Of a stretch of DNA of 64,000 nt, positions 44,331-56,600 are shown piece by piece (the stretch's first letter is position 1; every line of letters starts with the position of its first letter). Source of the DNA: Gymnogyps californianus. Its lineage: Eukaryota; Chordata; Aves; Accipitriformes; Cathartidae. A program made the position numbers and the translations under genes. The notes beneath the pieces are model-generated. The model saw only the letters and a program-made list of their open reading frames with translations. It was not told the DNA's origin and did no database searches. The stretch is from contig NC_059471.1 in NCBI RefSeq assembly GCF_018139145.2, positions 84,776,520 to 84,840,519 on the forward strand, read 5' to 3'.

Positions 44331-47300
44331 GCCCCGGCTGATGTCCAGTGTTACAAATTTGCTGCAATTTAGAGCTGAATATTCAAAGGTGGCATCAGCC
44401 GTAGATTCCAAATGATGCACTTGGGCACACAAGCAGGATTTTCTAATCTAAGGGGCTGTATCCTCTGATAGAAGTGGAGTGAAGAGAGTCCTCTAGCACT
44501 TGCAAAGACAGGGAAGAGGAGGGAAAGTACCTGTGGGGGGAGGTCCAGCAAGGGAAGATAGGGAACACAGTGGTAAGTCACTGGCAAGGAGGATGAGAAA
44601 AGGCATGATAGGAAAGGTCTCAGGTCAGCCACAGCCAGGGCAGGGAAGAGTGGGATCACTCAAAGGAGGGAGGTGAAATAGGGCAGGGGCAGCTTGGGAG
44701 ATGCTCTTTACTTCTTTTATTTGAAAGATGCTTCTAAAACATGATCTCTCCTTTTTATTGTGCCACTGATCATTCTTCCATCTAGGTGTTGTATTCCCAT
44801 ACTTCCCCATGGGAAGCTCCATGGCAATCTTGTCCCATGTGCAAACTACTCCTGATGCACATCTACGTGACAGTCTGCTGAGCAACACTGGAAATCCTGT
44901 AGCTAGCACCAAAGAGCTGGTATGTCACCACAGCCCAGGCCAGTGCCGTTCACAGATGGTAGTTTGGACTCCAGAAGGGTAATTTAGCCATTAGCCTTCA
45001 CCTGAGCTTGCCAGCTCAGGCATGGGCAGCTGTACCGCTTTGATTTGCAAGCTAGCGGGTCTGGCTCCTGCATGGGATCTCTGAACTTAACTGTATTGTG
45101 GACCCTGGTTGTCTGCACAGAAAACTGAAATAACTTCTGAACCATGTAATCAAGTCCTGCATTTCACCAACTTATTCCCTGTTAGTCACTGCCATCACAC
45201 CTGAAATTGCTCCAAAGTCAGTCAGGAATAATCTCCTGATTGTTAGTCCTACACTGAGTTTATTTGTTCCCCATCACCCTTTCAGAGCATCTGAATGCCC
45301 AACAATTGCCTGTATCTCACATGACTGCTGTATGATTAGAAAATATTTTCTTTGTACTACTAACAAAGAATGTCTGCAGGGTTGCATGGCAAATATAGCA
45401 AAGGTAGGAGCAGTACCAGTTTTTTCTGAGTCTCACTAAGATACACTCCTCAGTCACAAGACTGTAATTTATCTTCCTTACACACACCTTCCTTCTCCAC
45501 CATGATGAGATTTAATATCTAATCTCCATACTGAATAATAATATGTCAGCTGTCAACTGCCTGGGATTCTTACACTGGGGGAAAAAATGAAGAACATATA
45601 TAAATGGCAAAGCAAATAGTATTCTAACAATATTTAGTCTTTGCCAGTCAATACTGGCAATAAGAACACATGTAACTAAAAATATAATATTTCATATAGT
45701 AATCGACGTGATGTTGGCTCAATAACATAAAATGTACATATGCACAGACTAACCTTTATTTTAGGCCTGATCCTATTCCTCTTTTAAATTCTGGCTTTAG
45801 ATACCTCCACAGCAAATCTGTAAAGGACTTCAAGCACGTTGAGTTGCAAAGAATATAAGCCATTTCTTTTCTCACACTGCTGTAAATGAAGAATAACTTT
45901 GGTGAAGCTGCTGTGGCACCAGCAAAGGCCAGTGAGTGAGGAAGCAAGCTGGCAGTACTCTGTGCGGAGGTGGTCAGCCAGCCCTATTCCCTCCTGAAGT
46001 CTGCAAGCAGGAAACAAAACTTGAAGAGGGGTCTGGGAAGAGCATCTTGGTCTACACTGTAAGAGTCTCCAAGGGGAGAGCTGTTCCTGGGGACATGCCG
46101 TACACCACCTTGTGCTCTGTCTTTATTGTGGCCCAGGTCAAGCTGTCTAATCCGTGTGGGATCTCTTGTGTTCAGCTCTGCAGCTCTGCCTTCTACGTGA
46201 GAGAGGGGTAATAAATTACCTCCGTGGTACCTTCCCCTGCTTGCTGATTGCTCACTATGAACAGGCTGGTCATGTTTGGGCTGCAGTGACATTGAGAGTC
46301 CAGCTGTGGAGTGTGTTATTTTTCCTGTGCTGTCTCCTGTTTGTGGCTTCAGAGGCTCTGACGGTCAGGGGCTGTCCCTGCTATAGGAGGGCTTTACCAG
46401 AAAACGAGGCGACCTTCTCCTGTGCTACTGAGAAACAACGCCTGATCCAAACTAACACCACTCAGGTCTCTCAGGTTTCTTTTCTTTGAAAGCGATATCC
46501 CAAGTACCTCTTGTGAGCTTGGAGGGGTGGGAGAAGGGAAAGGAGGTTCCCGCATGATGGTGTAGCGGCTGTGCAACCGGGCTGCGGCTGGCACATCTCC
46601 GAGCTCTGCCACCCAGCCCGTCCCTGCTGCCTGAGCGCTTGCTCCACCGCCCTGCGCCAGGCGCAGCTGCCCGGCTCCGCACAAACCCTGCCTTGTGAGA
46701 GAGGTTGTGAAGAGGTAGGGAGGCCATGGTGCAGTGCTGCAGATGAGGGAGATGCAGCTCTGGCTGCTGGGGAATGTGAGCCAGCTGCGTGTTTCTCCAT
46801 CCTTGCCCGGGAGATCTGAGAGTTGGAGGTTGCTGTCACATTGCAGGCCAGGCTGCAGTTACAGCGGCTTTTGCATAACGAGCGATGCGGTGAAAGTACA
46901 GCCCTTCTCAAACTGATGCTGAATGAAAAGCTTTGTCACGTGCAGGTTACAAGCTTTATGGCACGGTGCGTGTTCCTGCAGAAAATGCCTGCCACGATAC
47001 TTTCTGCAATTGCAATGACATTGTTGTAGCTGTATTTGGTCTGGGAAAATCAGTCGTAAATAGAATTTATTGTTGGTGTATCTCTGCTGTCTGTGCTAAG
47101 AGCAGAAGCTGTAGTGTGTTGCAGCTGATTTGCTTGTGTTTTATATTGAGCTCATGAAATTAACTAGAGGACAAGGTGGACCATTTGCTGTGTTAAAATG
47201 TAACTAGGAAAATGGCATAAAGGCATACTATTTGCCTTAAAGGGAACTTATTTAGGTCAAAACTGCATACGAAGCATGAGGCTGCGGTAGCAGCATTGAA

Positions 47301-49473
47301 ATGGTCAATGCTGCTTGACTTTCTGGTCAATAGGTTATCTCATAACTGAACACTTCTTAGAATTGTTTTCCAAGTCTGAAGGCAAATTTTTTGAGGGGCA
47401 AATTAGCTGAAGGACACACGGAAAAGCGAACGTGCAGTGATTTTTTACTTAATTGTTATTTCTTCAAATGGAAAATATGTGGTTTGCTTTGCATTAATGG
47501 CTTCATTGTAATGATTAATGTCTCTGTGCCTTTCTGTGATTATTTTCCACTTAAGAGTGTGGTTGCCAGTAACAGTTTGTTAAAAGAAACAAGTGATGGA
47601 ACATTAGCTGCCTCACGAAGCCCTAAGAGATTTTCTTTAATTATAATCTGCGCTCTTGTAATAGCCCCTTCTGCCTAACACGCATTTCCCTCCTTGTCCA
47701 TGAGAACACAGTTAACTTTCAGGATACATTGCAAGATCTATCTTTTAACTTGTGTCTGTGGGAGAAGACAATCATAGGTCCCTCTTTTATTTTATTTATT
47801 TATTTTTATTTTTTCTACATATGACTTCCAGGATCATGTGGATCTTCCCCTGGCAGCATTTCTTGGTTCAGGCTTTCAAGTGTGCTGATGATATGATCTT
47901 TAGGAACCATTGCCCTGCAATATGGTAAAGTTGGGTGTATTCTGTTTGAAACTGGGTGTTTGGGTAGTTGCTGAAGGCTTTGTGAAATTCCTAAGTTAAA
48001 GCACAAATGATAGAGGAACTACATTTTCTAATGCTTGGTTTTTTGAGTGACCTTTTGGATCTACAGAATATAAGAGGATAATCTTTCAAAACTAAAACTA
48101 AAAAAATAACAAATGTGCACCTAAAATTTTTTTTTTTCAATTTCACGTGAAGCCATTATTTAAAAAAAAATAAACTGCCAGGGGCTTTGATAGAAATTAA
48201 TGGAAATGAGGCTGTACTTTCCTGGAAAGTTACCTAAAAAACAGTATGCTATTTTTGGCCTTGCTCTTACAAAGATATGTGCATGGGCTTAGCCTTATGC
48301 TACTAAAGCTCACGCTACATGCATAAATCTTTGTAAAAGGACTTTGTAAAAAGACTCTTTTAAACACAGCTAGTTGTGATATCATTATAAGTTACAAAAC
48401 TTTCCTGTAACTCAGAAACTGTACATATCAGTAAATCAAAACAATTCAAGTATTTATTGTTTGCTAGAAAAAATAATGTCAATTATGTAAACCGGATTGA
48501 AATTTGACTTATGAAAGTATGGCTTAGATCTGTGTGTGGTTCTCCTTCCCTTCCCACACAAATAATAAATATGTGGATATTTGTCGAATATTTTATGACA
48601 CCAACTGTTATTCTCTATTATGTACTCAGTCGCTTACAGAAAAAACTGACATGAACTGCATCTTCTACAATCTGCTCAGAGAAGGCAGTTTTCACCTACA
48701 ATGCCATCTAATTTTTGAAAACAATGAACAGGGCAGAGCTAGGAAACAGCTACTATTTCTTGGATGTTTTTAATACATTAGAGGTATTAACAAGCTGGAA
48801 AACAGGCAATCACATTTTACAGTTCATTAACCATTTCTCTCGTTTTTTTCCAAGATGGAACATCATGCAAGAAACAATGTAAAGAATAATAAAAGTATTC
48901 GCACGCTGAATCGGCACATGAAACTACAAGCTTGTCAATTGTAGTCCAAGCACGCCTGATGCTGTGGCTGGGAAACCTGCCCCACCAGTTGCTTGCCGTC
49001 AAAGCCTTCTTTCATTTTGCAGAGAGTAAATAAAAAGAATTGTTATTAGGAATAACGGGTGAGATTCACTCAAACTGATTTGGGAAAAGCTAAATTATGG
49101 TTTTCCAGCCCACTGTTTGCCTGTGTTTCCGAAGCTTCACCTGGTGATATGCGGGGTGTTTTCATTGTCAACAGGAAGCAGCTGCCAGCCAGGTTTCATG
49201 CCTTTTGGGCCAGGGCAAGTTTGACATGATCTGAACCCTAAGATAAGTGAAATAACGTACAAATTCAAGTGACTGGTCCTTGGCTGTACTGCTTAAATGA
49301 AAATAGTTCCCAGAATCCCCAAAATACTAAAATATTGGGAGGGATTTTCTACTGGTGATTATGTATTATATGTCATATTACACATGACAATTTATACCGA
49401 TGATTTCATCCTGAAGAAAAACATACCTATCATACATATTACTACTATTCCTACTAGCACATCTCAGGAAGTA

Positions 49474-49496
49474 GTATTTATTTATTTATTTATTTA
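49474..49496. repeat. (TTTA)n microsatellite
   Basis: About five to six TTTA units in an AT-rich stretch. Confidence 0.85.
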
Positions 49497-51346
49497 ACTG
49501 CGACTTTGGTCTTCCTCCCACACGTGATCACACAATTGTTTGCAGGACTGCTGCTGGCTGGGTTTAGAGTAAGTCATCGCATTATTATTTGGGTGGGGAA
49601 GGAAGGAGGAAAGGAGGACCACACACAGATCTAAACCATACTTTGATAAGTCAGATTTCAATCCAGTTTACATTACTGACTTTATTTTTTTCCAGCAAAC
49701 AATAAATACTTGAACTGTTTTGACTGACTGATACATAGCGTTTCTCAGTTATAGGGAAGTTTTGTAACCTGTAATGACATCACAACTTCCCTGTAAACAG
49801 GAAGGTTGAAACTCTCTTCCTATGATACTTGTATAGCTTCTGGTATCACGAAGTGCCTCTCAGTCTGAACTAATGTACCCTCACAAGAACTTTAAAGCAT
49901 GCAAGGACCGTCAATGCCATTGCGCAGAGAGGAAACTGCGGCGCGCTGGACTGTAGAGAAAGTGGCTCTGGCACCCCGGGCGGATTAAAGGTCCCCGTAA
50001 GTATTGGGTTCAGCAGAGTAAGTCGACGTGGTTGGCACTGCTAAGTGCCAAAGGATGCCTGCAGTTCAGAGGCAGCAGGCAGACACCTGAGCACCCCTGT
50101 GTTCCCCAAAGGTGTGCTCATGCCCACGGGGTGTTCAGCTCACACCTATTACACCTATAAGCTCACACTTATTTTGCAGAAATAAGAGGCATGGATTTCC
50201 TTGCCTCCTCCCTCAGCTTGTAGGGGTTCACTTCTTTAGTGTCTTGGAGACGACATGTTGGAGATTACAATACTGGGGTAGACTGGGTTTGAACACAGCC
50301 ACTGTGTCGTTTCTGATGAGAGTGGGATGCAAGTTTTACAGGTCAAGGAATAAGAGAAAATTGTCCAAAGGAAAAAAAAAAGCAGCTGTGTTTGTTTGCA
50401 GTAAGAGGTGTGGCTGGTAAGACAGATGATTGTGTTCTGGGACAGTGGGTGTTTCCAATATCTTCCTGCCATGGTCCACCTTAGAAAAACTTAGAAAAAC
50501 TGAGGCTGACACATCAACAAAGGCCAAACGGTGTCTGCTGGGGTGTTGGAGAAGGGAGTATTTGTTGTGATGAGACATTAGCGTCACAAGTATTGAGCTG
50601 GTCAGTTATCAATGAGCATCTTCAGGCACAGGAAAATAGACAATTAGCACAGATTGTTGACAGTATTTTCCTTTGCTTGTCAGCATAACATGTCTCTTGT
50701 TCAAGTTCAGCTGTAAGGCAGCTGTTCTTCCATAAGCGAGTTTGAAGATATTATTCTATTTTCATGAAAGTCATACAGTTAAATATGGCAATAGTTAGGT
50801 GAAGTCCTACGTCATCTCCACATAGCTGGTACCACATCCTCTGACTAGTATCTTCTACCTGACTGAAGATACAGAAAAGGTCCAGCAACATCTTAGGACT
50901 CTCCAGGGGAAGAACCTAGCAGTCGAGGGGTCGTTCACTCTCTGCTCTGCGGAGCCTTCTCAAGAGGACTCACTGAATTTTTCTGAGCTACTGCAGGTCT
51001 TTGCCACTTTAAGTCGGGCTACAAGATTCAGTTTCTGAAATATACTTGCCCTCCTTCCAAACAATACATTTCAAAATGAGAAGATACCATGACAATCCAC
51101 TATCCCTAAAGGAGCAAAGATTTCTCCATAACACTCCATCCTTAAACACAGTCATCAGTTATTCACCCACCGATAACTGCAACTATCAACTCGTTCAGCG
51201 TTCCACACATTGGCACAGACCTTCATTTCGGATTAGCGGAATTAAAGGTTTGCATGTTTTGTGCAGGTGAGAAGGAGGCACAGATGCATGGTGTGGAGAG
51301 GATAAAGTAGTTTTAAAAAGATTTTTAAAAGAGATAACAGGTCTTG

Positions 51347-51351
51347 GTTAA
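51347..51351. repeat. Target-site duplication, left copy
   Basis: GTTAA directly before the solo LTR; an identical GTTAA follows it at 51933-51937. Confidence 0.9.
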
Positions 51352-51932
51352 TGTCGTGGTTTAACCCCAGCTGGCAACTAAGCACCATGCAGCCGCTCGC
51401 TCACTGCCCCCCACCCAGTGGGATGGGGGACAGAATCAGAAAAAAAACCCTCGTGAGTTCAGATAAAGACAGTTTAATAGGACAGAAAGGAATGAAAAAC
51501 AATGATAATGATAATAATAATATGACAATAGTAATACTAAAAGAATTAAACTATACACAGCAAGTGGTGCACAATGCAATTGCTCACCACTCGTTGACCG
51601 ATTCCCAGTTAGTTCCTGAACCGCAATTCCCCCTCCCAGCCAGCTCCCCCAGTTTATATACTGGGCATGATGTCATATGGTATGGAATAGCTCTTTGGCC
51701 AGTTTGGGTCAGCTGTCCTGGCTGCGTCCCCTCCCAGCTTCTTGTGCCCCTCCAGCCTTCTTGCTGGCTGGGCGTGAGAAGCTGAAAAATCCTTGACTTA
51801 GTATAAACACTACTTGGCAACAACTAAAAACATCAGTGTGTTATCAACATTATTTTCCTACTAAATCCAAAACACTGCACTATACCAGCTACTAGGAAGA
51901 AAATTAACTCTGTCCTAGCTGAAACCAGGACA
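51352..51932 (-). repeat. ERVL-like solo LTR with intact 5-bp TSD, upstream of REPS2
   Basis: 581 bp from TG at 51352 to CA at 51931-51932, minus orientation, with TATATAAAC at 51652-51660 and the ATTAAA region near 51475. It is closely similar to the LTRs at 5928 and 29663 and has no internal sequence. Its right edge is about 1.5 kb from the REPS2 start codon, and its own promoter points away from REPS2. Confidence 0.95.
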
Positions 51933-51937
51933 GTTAA
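51933..51937. repeat. Target-site duplication, right copy
   Basis: GTTAA, identical to the copy at 51347-51351. Confidence 0.9.
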
Positions 51938-52790
51938 CAAGGACAGAGGTGATGAGCTAGTAAATTTTTTTTTGGCTTTACAGAACATAAATTAAACTGA
52001 TAGCAATTTTAAATGAAGTAACCCTAACCTAATATTTTCTAGTAAAAACATTATGTAAAATTATTACATTTGGATTTTATATTTTGCCAGAATTAATAGT
52101 AAACAAGCATATAAAAATTAAACCACATTGACCTCCTAAATGTTTTGTGTTTAGGAACATGGCTAACAACACGAGCCACATGTTGCTAACGGTACAGGAC
52201 TGCAAGCAAACAGCAGGTAGCCTGATTTCTCCTGGGCCAGGCTGTATCTCAGCACCAAAGCTGCTGTGAAGAGAACTGTTGACCCCTCCGCGGGTCATCG
52301 GCATTCACAAGGATCACCTTCAGGCTGATTCCCTTATTCCTTGAAGCGCCCCAAAGAACTGCTGGGAGGAAAGGCTCTGACAACCAGCGCGAGACCCACA
52401 AACATCCTCTTCGCTGGGAGGTACCCAGCCCTCCCGCCTTGGGTGGTGACCTGCCTGACTTCCAAGGTGGTGCTCGACCTGTGAGGGGAACATGTACAGT
52501 GTCACTGCTGACAGAGGAGTAATAAAGAGGAATCTTGTCTCCATGAACAAGGGGCTCTCTGCCCTTCATGTTAAATGCAAAAACTATAGAGAACATGGTG
52601 AGAGGCTTCTCTGTTGAGCTGCCCTGGCTGATCCGTTAGGACTCACTTCAGGGTATTACATCATTGCATTTCCTTAGTGCAGCACCCATGCTGCCTTTTC
52701 AGCAGCAGGTGGTACTTTTGGAAACGCTACTGATGAGGGCCCATCGTTTCTGGGGAGAAAAACGAGTACTCCTGAGCTCCGTGAGCACTC
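51938..52790. other. Flank between solo LTR and REPS2 CpG island
   Basis: Moderately AT-rich, then increasingly GC-rich from about 52370. No gene or repeat recognised. Confidence 0.5.
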
Positions 52791-53246
52791 CCCAAAGCAG
52801 GGCAGGAGCGGGAGGCCCAGGAGGGCTGGCAGGGGCATGGCAAAGATGGGCACCGGGTGGCCGTGGCGTGGGCCAGGGCGAGATGGGTCACCCAGCCGCG
52901 TGAGGGGTTTTGACGCCTCTGCACCCGCCCGCCGGCGGCGCTGGGCCCCTGGGTGCCCGTGGGTCTGCCCTGTGGCATGGCGATGCTCTGTCCCACGCAG
53001 CACCCAAATCTCGGGGCTGGTGACAAGCGCAGGCGGTCGGTACCTAAGATTAAAACCAAACCAACTGAAAAAAAAGCCAAAAGAAAAAGGCGGCAGGCAA
53101 GGGCCGGGGCGGGCGCGGGGGAGCCGTGAGGGGACGCCGCCGCCACGCGGGGCCGCGGCCGGCGGGGTCCCCACGCAGGGCCGCTGGGTGCGGGGCGGGG
53201 CGGCGGGTCGAGGCGGGGCCGGGAGGGGAGGCGGCGGGAGCGGCTC

Positions 53247-53247
<1 letters not shown>

Positions 53248-53289
<42 letters not shown>
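53248..53289 (+). repeat. REPS2: (CGG)14 trinucleotide repeat in presumed REPS2 5' UTR
   Basis: Fourteen uninterrupted CGG units about 140 bases upstream of the REPS2 start codon. If transcription starts upstream of it, the tract lies in the 5' UTR, as the CGG tract does in FMR1. CGG runs are unstable and form hairpins or quadruplexes. Confidence 0.92.
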
Positions 53290-53290
<1 letters not shown>

Positions 53291-53429
53291 CGGGGCACTG
53301 CGGAGCCGGCGCGGCGCCCGCACCGGGTGGGGGGCGGGGACTGCACCTTCCGCCCGCCCCACCTCCCCCCGCCCCCGGCGGCGCGGCACCCGCTGCCCCG
53401 CCGCGCCGCTCTGCCTCAGCCGCCCCGCC

Positions 53430-53639
53430 ATGGAGCAGGGGCCGGCGGGGGGGTCCGCCGCAGCCGCCGGCACCGCTACCGGCACCGGGGGTCTGCTCCT
53501 GCCGCTGAGCGAGAGCGAGCAGCAGCGCTACTCCGAGCTCTTCTCGCGGTGCTGCCCGCCCCCCGAGGCGGCCGCCGGGGGCAGCAGCGTGGGCGAGCTG
53601 TTCCGGGCCTCCCAGCTGCCCCCGGACACGCTGCACCAG
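53430..53639 (+). CDS. REPS2: REPS2 first coding exon (partial gene)
   Basis: REPS2 (POB1) is an endocytic adaptor with EH domains that binds RALBP1 and couples Ral signalling to receptor internalisation. This exon holds 70 codons from an ATG in strong Kozak context (CCGCCATGG) to CAG at 53637-53639, followed by the donor GTGGGT. A Gly/Ala-rich leader precedes the start of the first EH domain: LSESEQQRYSELFSRC, then GELFRASQLPPDTLHQ. The order, the LFRASQLP...TLHQ ending and the phase-0 exon junction match human REPS2 as I remember it. REPS1 does not have this Ala/Gly-rich leader. Position next to RBBP7 fits conserved synteny. The remaining exons lie beyond the window. Confidence 0.94.
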
Positions 53640-56600
53640 GTGGGTCGGGGGGCGGCCGCCTCGCCCCGAAGTTGCGGGGTACGCGGGGCGGACGGACGGA
53701 CGGACGGGACGGGACGGGACCCGCTCCGCTCCCTCAGCCCTGCGGGAGAGGGGCTGGCGCTGCCTCCGCCGGAAAGTTAGGGGCTGCGCGGCGGGCCGGT
53801 GCCCCGGCGCCCCTGCCCTGCCCTGCTTTGCCCGCGGGCCCCGAACGAGCGGCGGCTCCGTCCGCGGCGGCTGGGGCGGGCGCGGAGCGCGGGTCGGTGC
53901 GGGCGGCGGAGCAGAGCGGTGCCGGCGCCGGAACGCCGCTGGAGCGGGGCACGTCTTCTCCCCGCAGCGGCGTGGATGGCGGTGTCTGGGGCTGCTTTGT
54001 GTCCGTTTTCTTTTTTTCAGACGAGGTGCTAATACTGCCGGTATTCAGCGGTCGCGTTTCTTCTTCCTTCCAGGTGTTTGTGTGTTAGGGATAGGCGATG
54101 CGCCGCTGGTTCGTGCTTTGACACGGAGTCACTGGACTGGGCGTGAGGTTGTGCGTAGCCCTTTGGCGTCCGTATGCGGTCTCCCGGGTCAGATTGGTAA
54201 TGTCATTAACTTCCTCGAAAGGGCCCCCGAATATCATAAAGACAGTTGCGTTCGCAGAGCTGTAAAGGACATGCGATGTGTTTTAATTCCTGGCTTAACA
54301 TTGATTTTTTTTTTTTTTTTTTTAAGTGTTGTTTCAGTGAGAAAAATCTGTAGGTAAAATGATGTTGTGGTGTTTATATGTCTGTTCTTGAGAGCAAATC
54401 CATTTCGGTAGGAAGTAAGGGGCTCTTGCACCATCAGAGCAGCAGAGTCTCAGAAGAGGTCCCCAACAGAGGCTATGAGGCAAAACCCTCCTTAGCTTTG
54501 AGGAGGAGCTTGGTCAGGGTGTGAGAAGGCTTGTGCCATCCAGTTTCCAGTGAAAGGGAAGAACCGGACTTGTGGTCTTCTCCACCTGTGGATTAGTAAT
54601 TTGACTAAGGCACTGTAGTTGCATAATACTTCTGACAATAAACTAAACAGAGGTGGGGTATTCCTGTTTATTTTATTTTATTTACAGGAATTCTGTTCTT
54701 CACTAGTCCTTATTTATCAAGCAGAAAAAAGTTATGTTGAAATTGAGCTGAAGTATAGTTATACCTGGGCACCGCCTGAAGGTACTCAGCTTCTCTACTG
54801 CTTTCTTGATAGCTGTCAGGTCATCTCATAATGACTGATATAAATTCATGTTACACAGGTGATTCTGAACGAAAATGATGATATTTCAAGGATATTTTTC
54901 CTCTCTTACTTGCGCTATTTGCCAGATCTGTAAAACAAAAATGTTACTGAGCACTGTAGTACTACTTCATTTTGAGCCACACTGTGGCCTTGGTTTTGCA
55001 GGTGAATTGAGCGGTAAAAGTAGAGATTTCGCATAGATCTAGCACCAAGAGTAGGTCTTTTGCAAAGAGGAAGAAGAGGGCATTTAATTTCAAATAAGAA
55101 GGCATATTTAAGAAACTTGTTAAAGCCCTATTAGTAAATTTGTGTGACTTTGGTATTAGTCACTTCATTTTCCAAAGAAGTATGGAAAAAACCTCTTATT
55201 TTTGCTATGTAGTTCCTTACCCTGTCATTTAAGTGAAATTTATTATCATATTATTATCATAGTCTGGTTTGGGGGTCATTTTGATAGTAATGTATGACTT
55301 AAGGCTGGAAATGTTGGGTTTTTTTTTTTATGTTCTTGTTGTTTTTTACTATTTTAGATTATTTCCAGGTATATTTATGCTGTGAGGAGAATGTTACTGG
55401 GAAACAAGCCTGTAATTGGCTTTAGGAATATTCAGATAATAAGGCCTGTGGGATCTGGGGCTGCTTCTCTTCTTCCTTCCTGCCCTCTCCCTCTTGTTTA
55501 TATGCACTAATCACAGTGGTGTTCTGCTCCACGGCTGGAGCGCCTGTCCTCAAAACCCACCGCTGTCAGGTACTCTTACTAACATTTACTGGGACTTAAG
55601 AAAAAAATGAATTAATGTAATGTGTTTAAAAAAAAAAAAAATTGGAAATGTGGATGTTTTGATAGGGAAAAACCCACAACATTGTTTGAGACAGTTGTTG
55701 ATATTTTGTCTTTTATCATCCTCCAAAAATGCAATCTAATAGTTTCTGTTTAAAAAACCCATTCTAACAATTACGGGAACAAGGCACAGAGGTTCATGGT
55801 TTCTGCTAGTACAGGGAACACCCATTTTAGGCAGAGGCAGCTCATTTGGGTTAAGATAACATGTTTTCTTTGAAGTAATTGTTGACCATGAAAGTTTTCT
55901 TTTTTTTGTTTTAAATGCTTTTTAAAATCCTCATCTGTCACAGTTAGTGCTTACTATGCAGGCATCCCTACTGACCAACTGAGAAATGGTCATGCTGACT
56001 TTTGCCATTTCAGAAATGGGGAGATTTGGATTGGAAACCAGTTCTGGATTTCTACTAAGCAGAGCCTGTACAGTCCAGAAGGTACTTAACACCGTTCCCT
56101 GGCCCTTGCATGGGCTATAACAAGAGGCAGCTATGGACTGTTTTGTAAGCAATGTGCAATTTACAGCTTTTTATCCCCAAGGTATTCATTGAGGAGCGGT
56201 TTTACAGATCAGTATGCTTCCAGAACTGGCATTTAGTGCCACGGCAAAGTCTTGAACCTGTGCTGTTGTCTTCAGGGATTTGTACTTCTGTAATAAGTGG
56301 GATAAATCTTTGAGAAAGAAGGAGCCTTTCCTTATACAGTCTTTGATTGAGATTTCTTGTTGATCAGGAAGATGCTCGCAAGCATTACGGGAAGTCTCCT
56401 TCCACCTTCCTTAACTGTAATGGCAGGGTTTGCAGTCTAGACAAAAATCATGTGGGTGCATCCCGGCTGGAGTACTGCTGTTGAATATGTCAGTTCCTGC
56501 GGGAAAAGGAGTGACGCGCAGTCCCAAACAGCAAAGAGGCAAGGGTTTTGTTTGGTTTAAAGGTTAGTTGCCTTGATCCAAGAGGTTATTTAGATGAAAG

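Larger units (their letters stand above)
30293..51346. other. Gene-poor region between RBBP7 and REPS2
   Basis: About 21 kb with no recognised gene. The longest open frames are 168 codons at 37531-38037 (+) and 139 codons at 43378-43797 (+); neither shows a motif, domain or supporting splice pattern. Simple repeats are listed separately. The stretch may contain distal regulatory DNA of either gene, but nothing in the sequence proves it. Confidence 0.5.
52900..53980 (+). promoter_or_regulatory. REPS2: REPS2 CpG-island promoter
   Basis: About 1 kb of very GC- and CpG-rich sequence around the first REPS2 exon, with many GGGCGG/GGGGCGGGG boxes (for example 53190-53220) and no TATA box. The transcription start is not visible; it is likely within the few hundred bases before 53430. 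Confidence 0.8.

Noticed and set aside
44107..44432. Arg/Glu/Lys-only and Ser/Leu-only open frames
   Set aside because: Translation of the CT-rich microsatellite, not genes.
30293..51346. CR1 LINE fragments, expected in bird DNA
   Set aside because: I looked for the ATTCTATGAT-type 3' end repeats and recognisable CR1 coding and did not find a convincing one by eye. A RepeatMasker run could still reveal diverged pieces.
52837..53508. Possible upstream ORF overlapping the REPS2 start
   Set aside because: Begins about 600 bases before the REPS2 ATG, probably upstream of transcription start, and has repeat-driven composition.
52674..53636. Minus-strand 320-codon open frame across the REPS2 exon
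   Set aside because: Stop-poor because of extreme G+C and the CGG repeat; Pro/Ala/Arg-rich composition and no motif. It is a shadow of the CpG island and REPS2 exon 1.
53126..54088. Plus-strand 320-codon open frame starting upstream of REPS2
   Set aside because: Out of frame with REPS2, runs through its splice donor into the intron, and is Gly/Arg/Ala-rich from GC bias.
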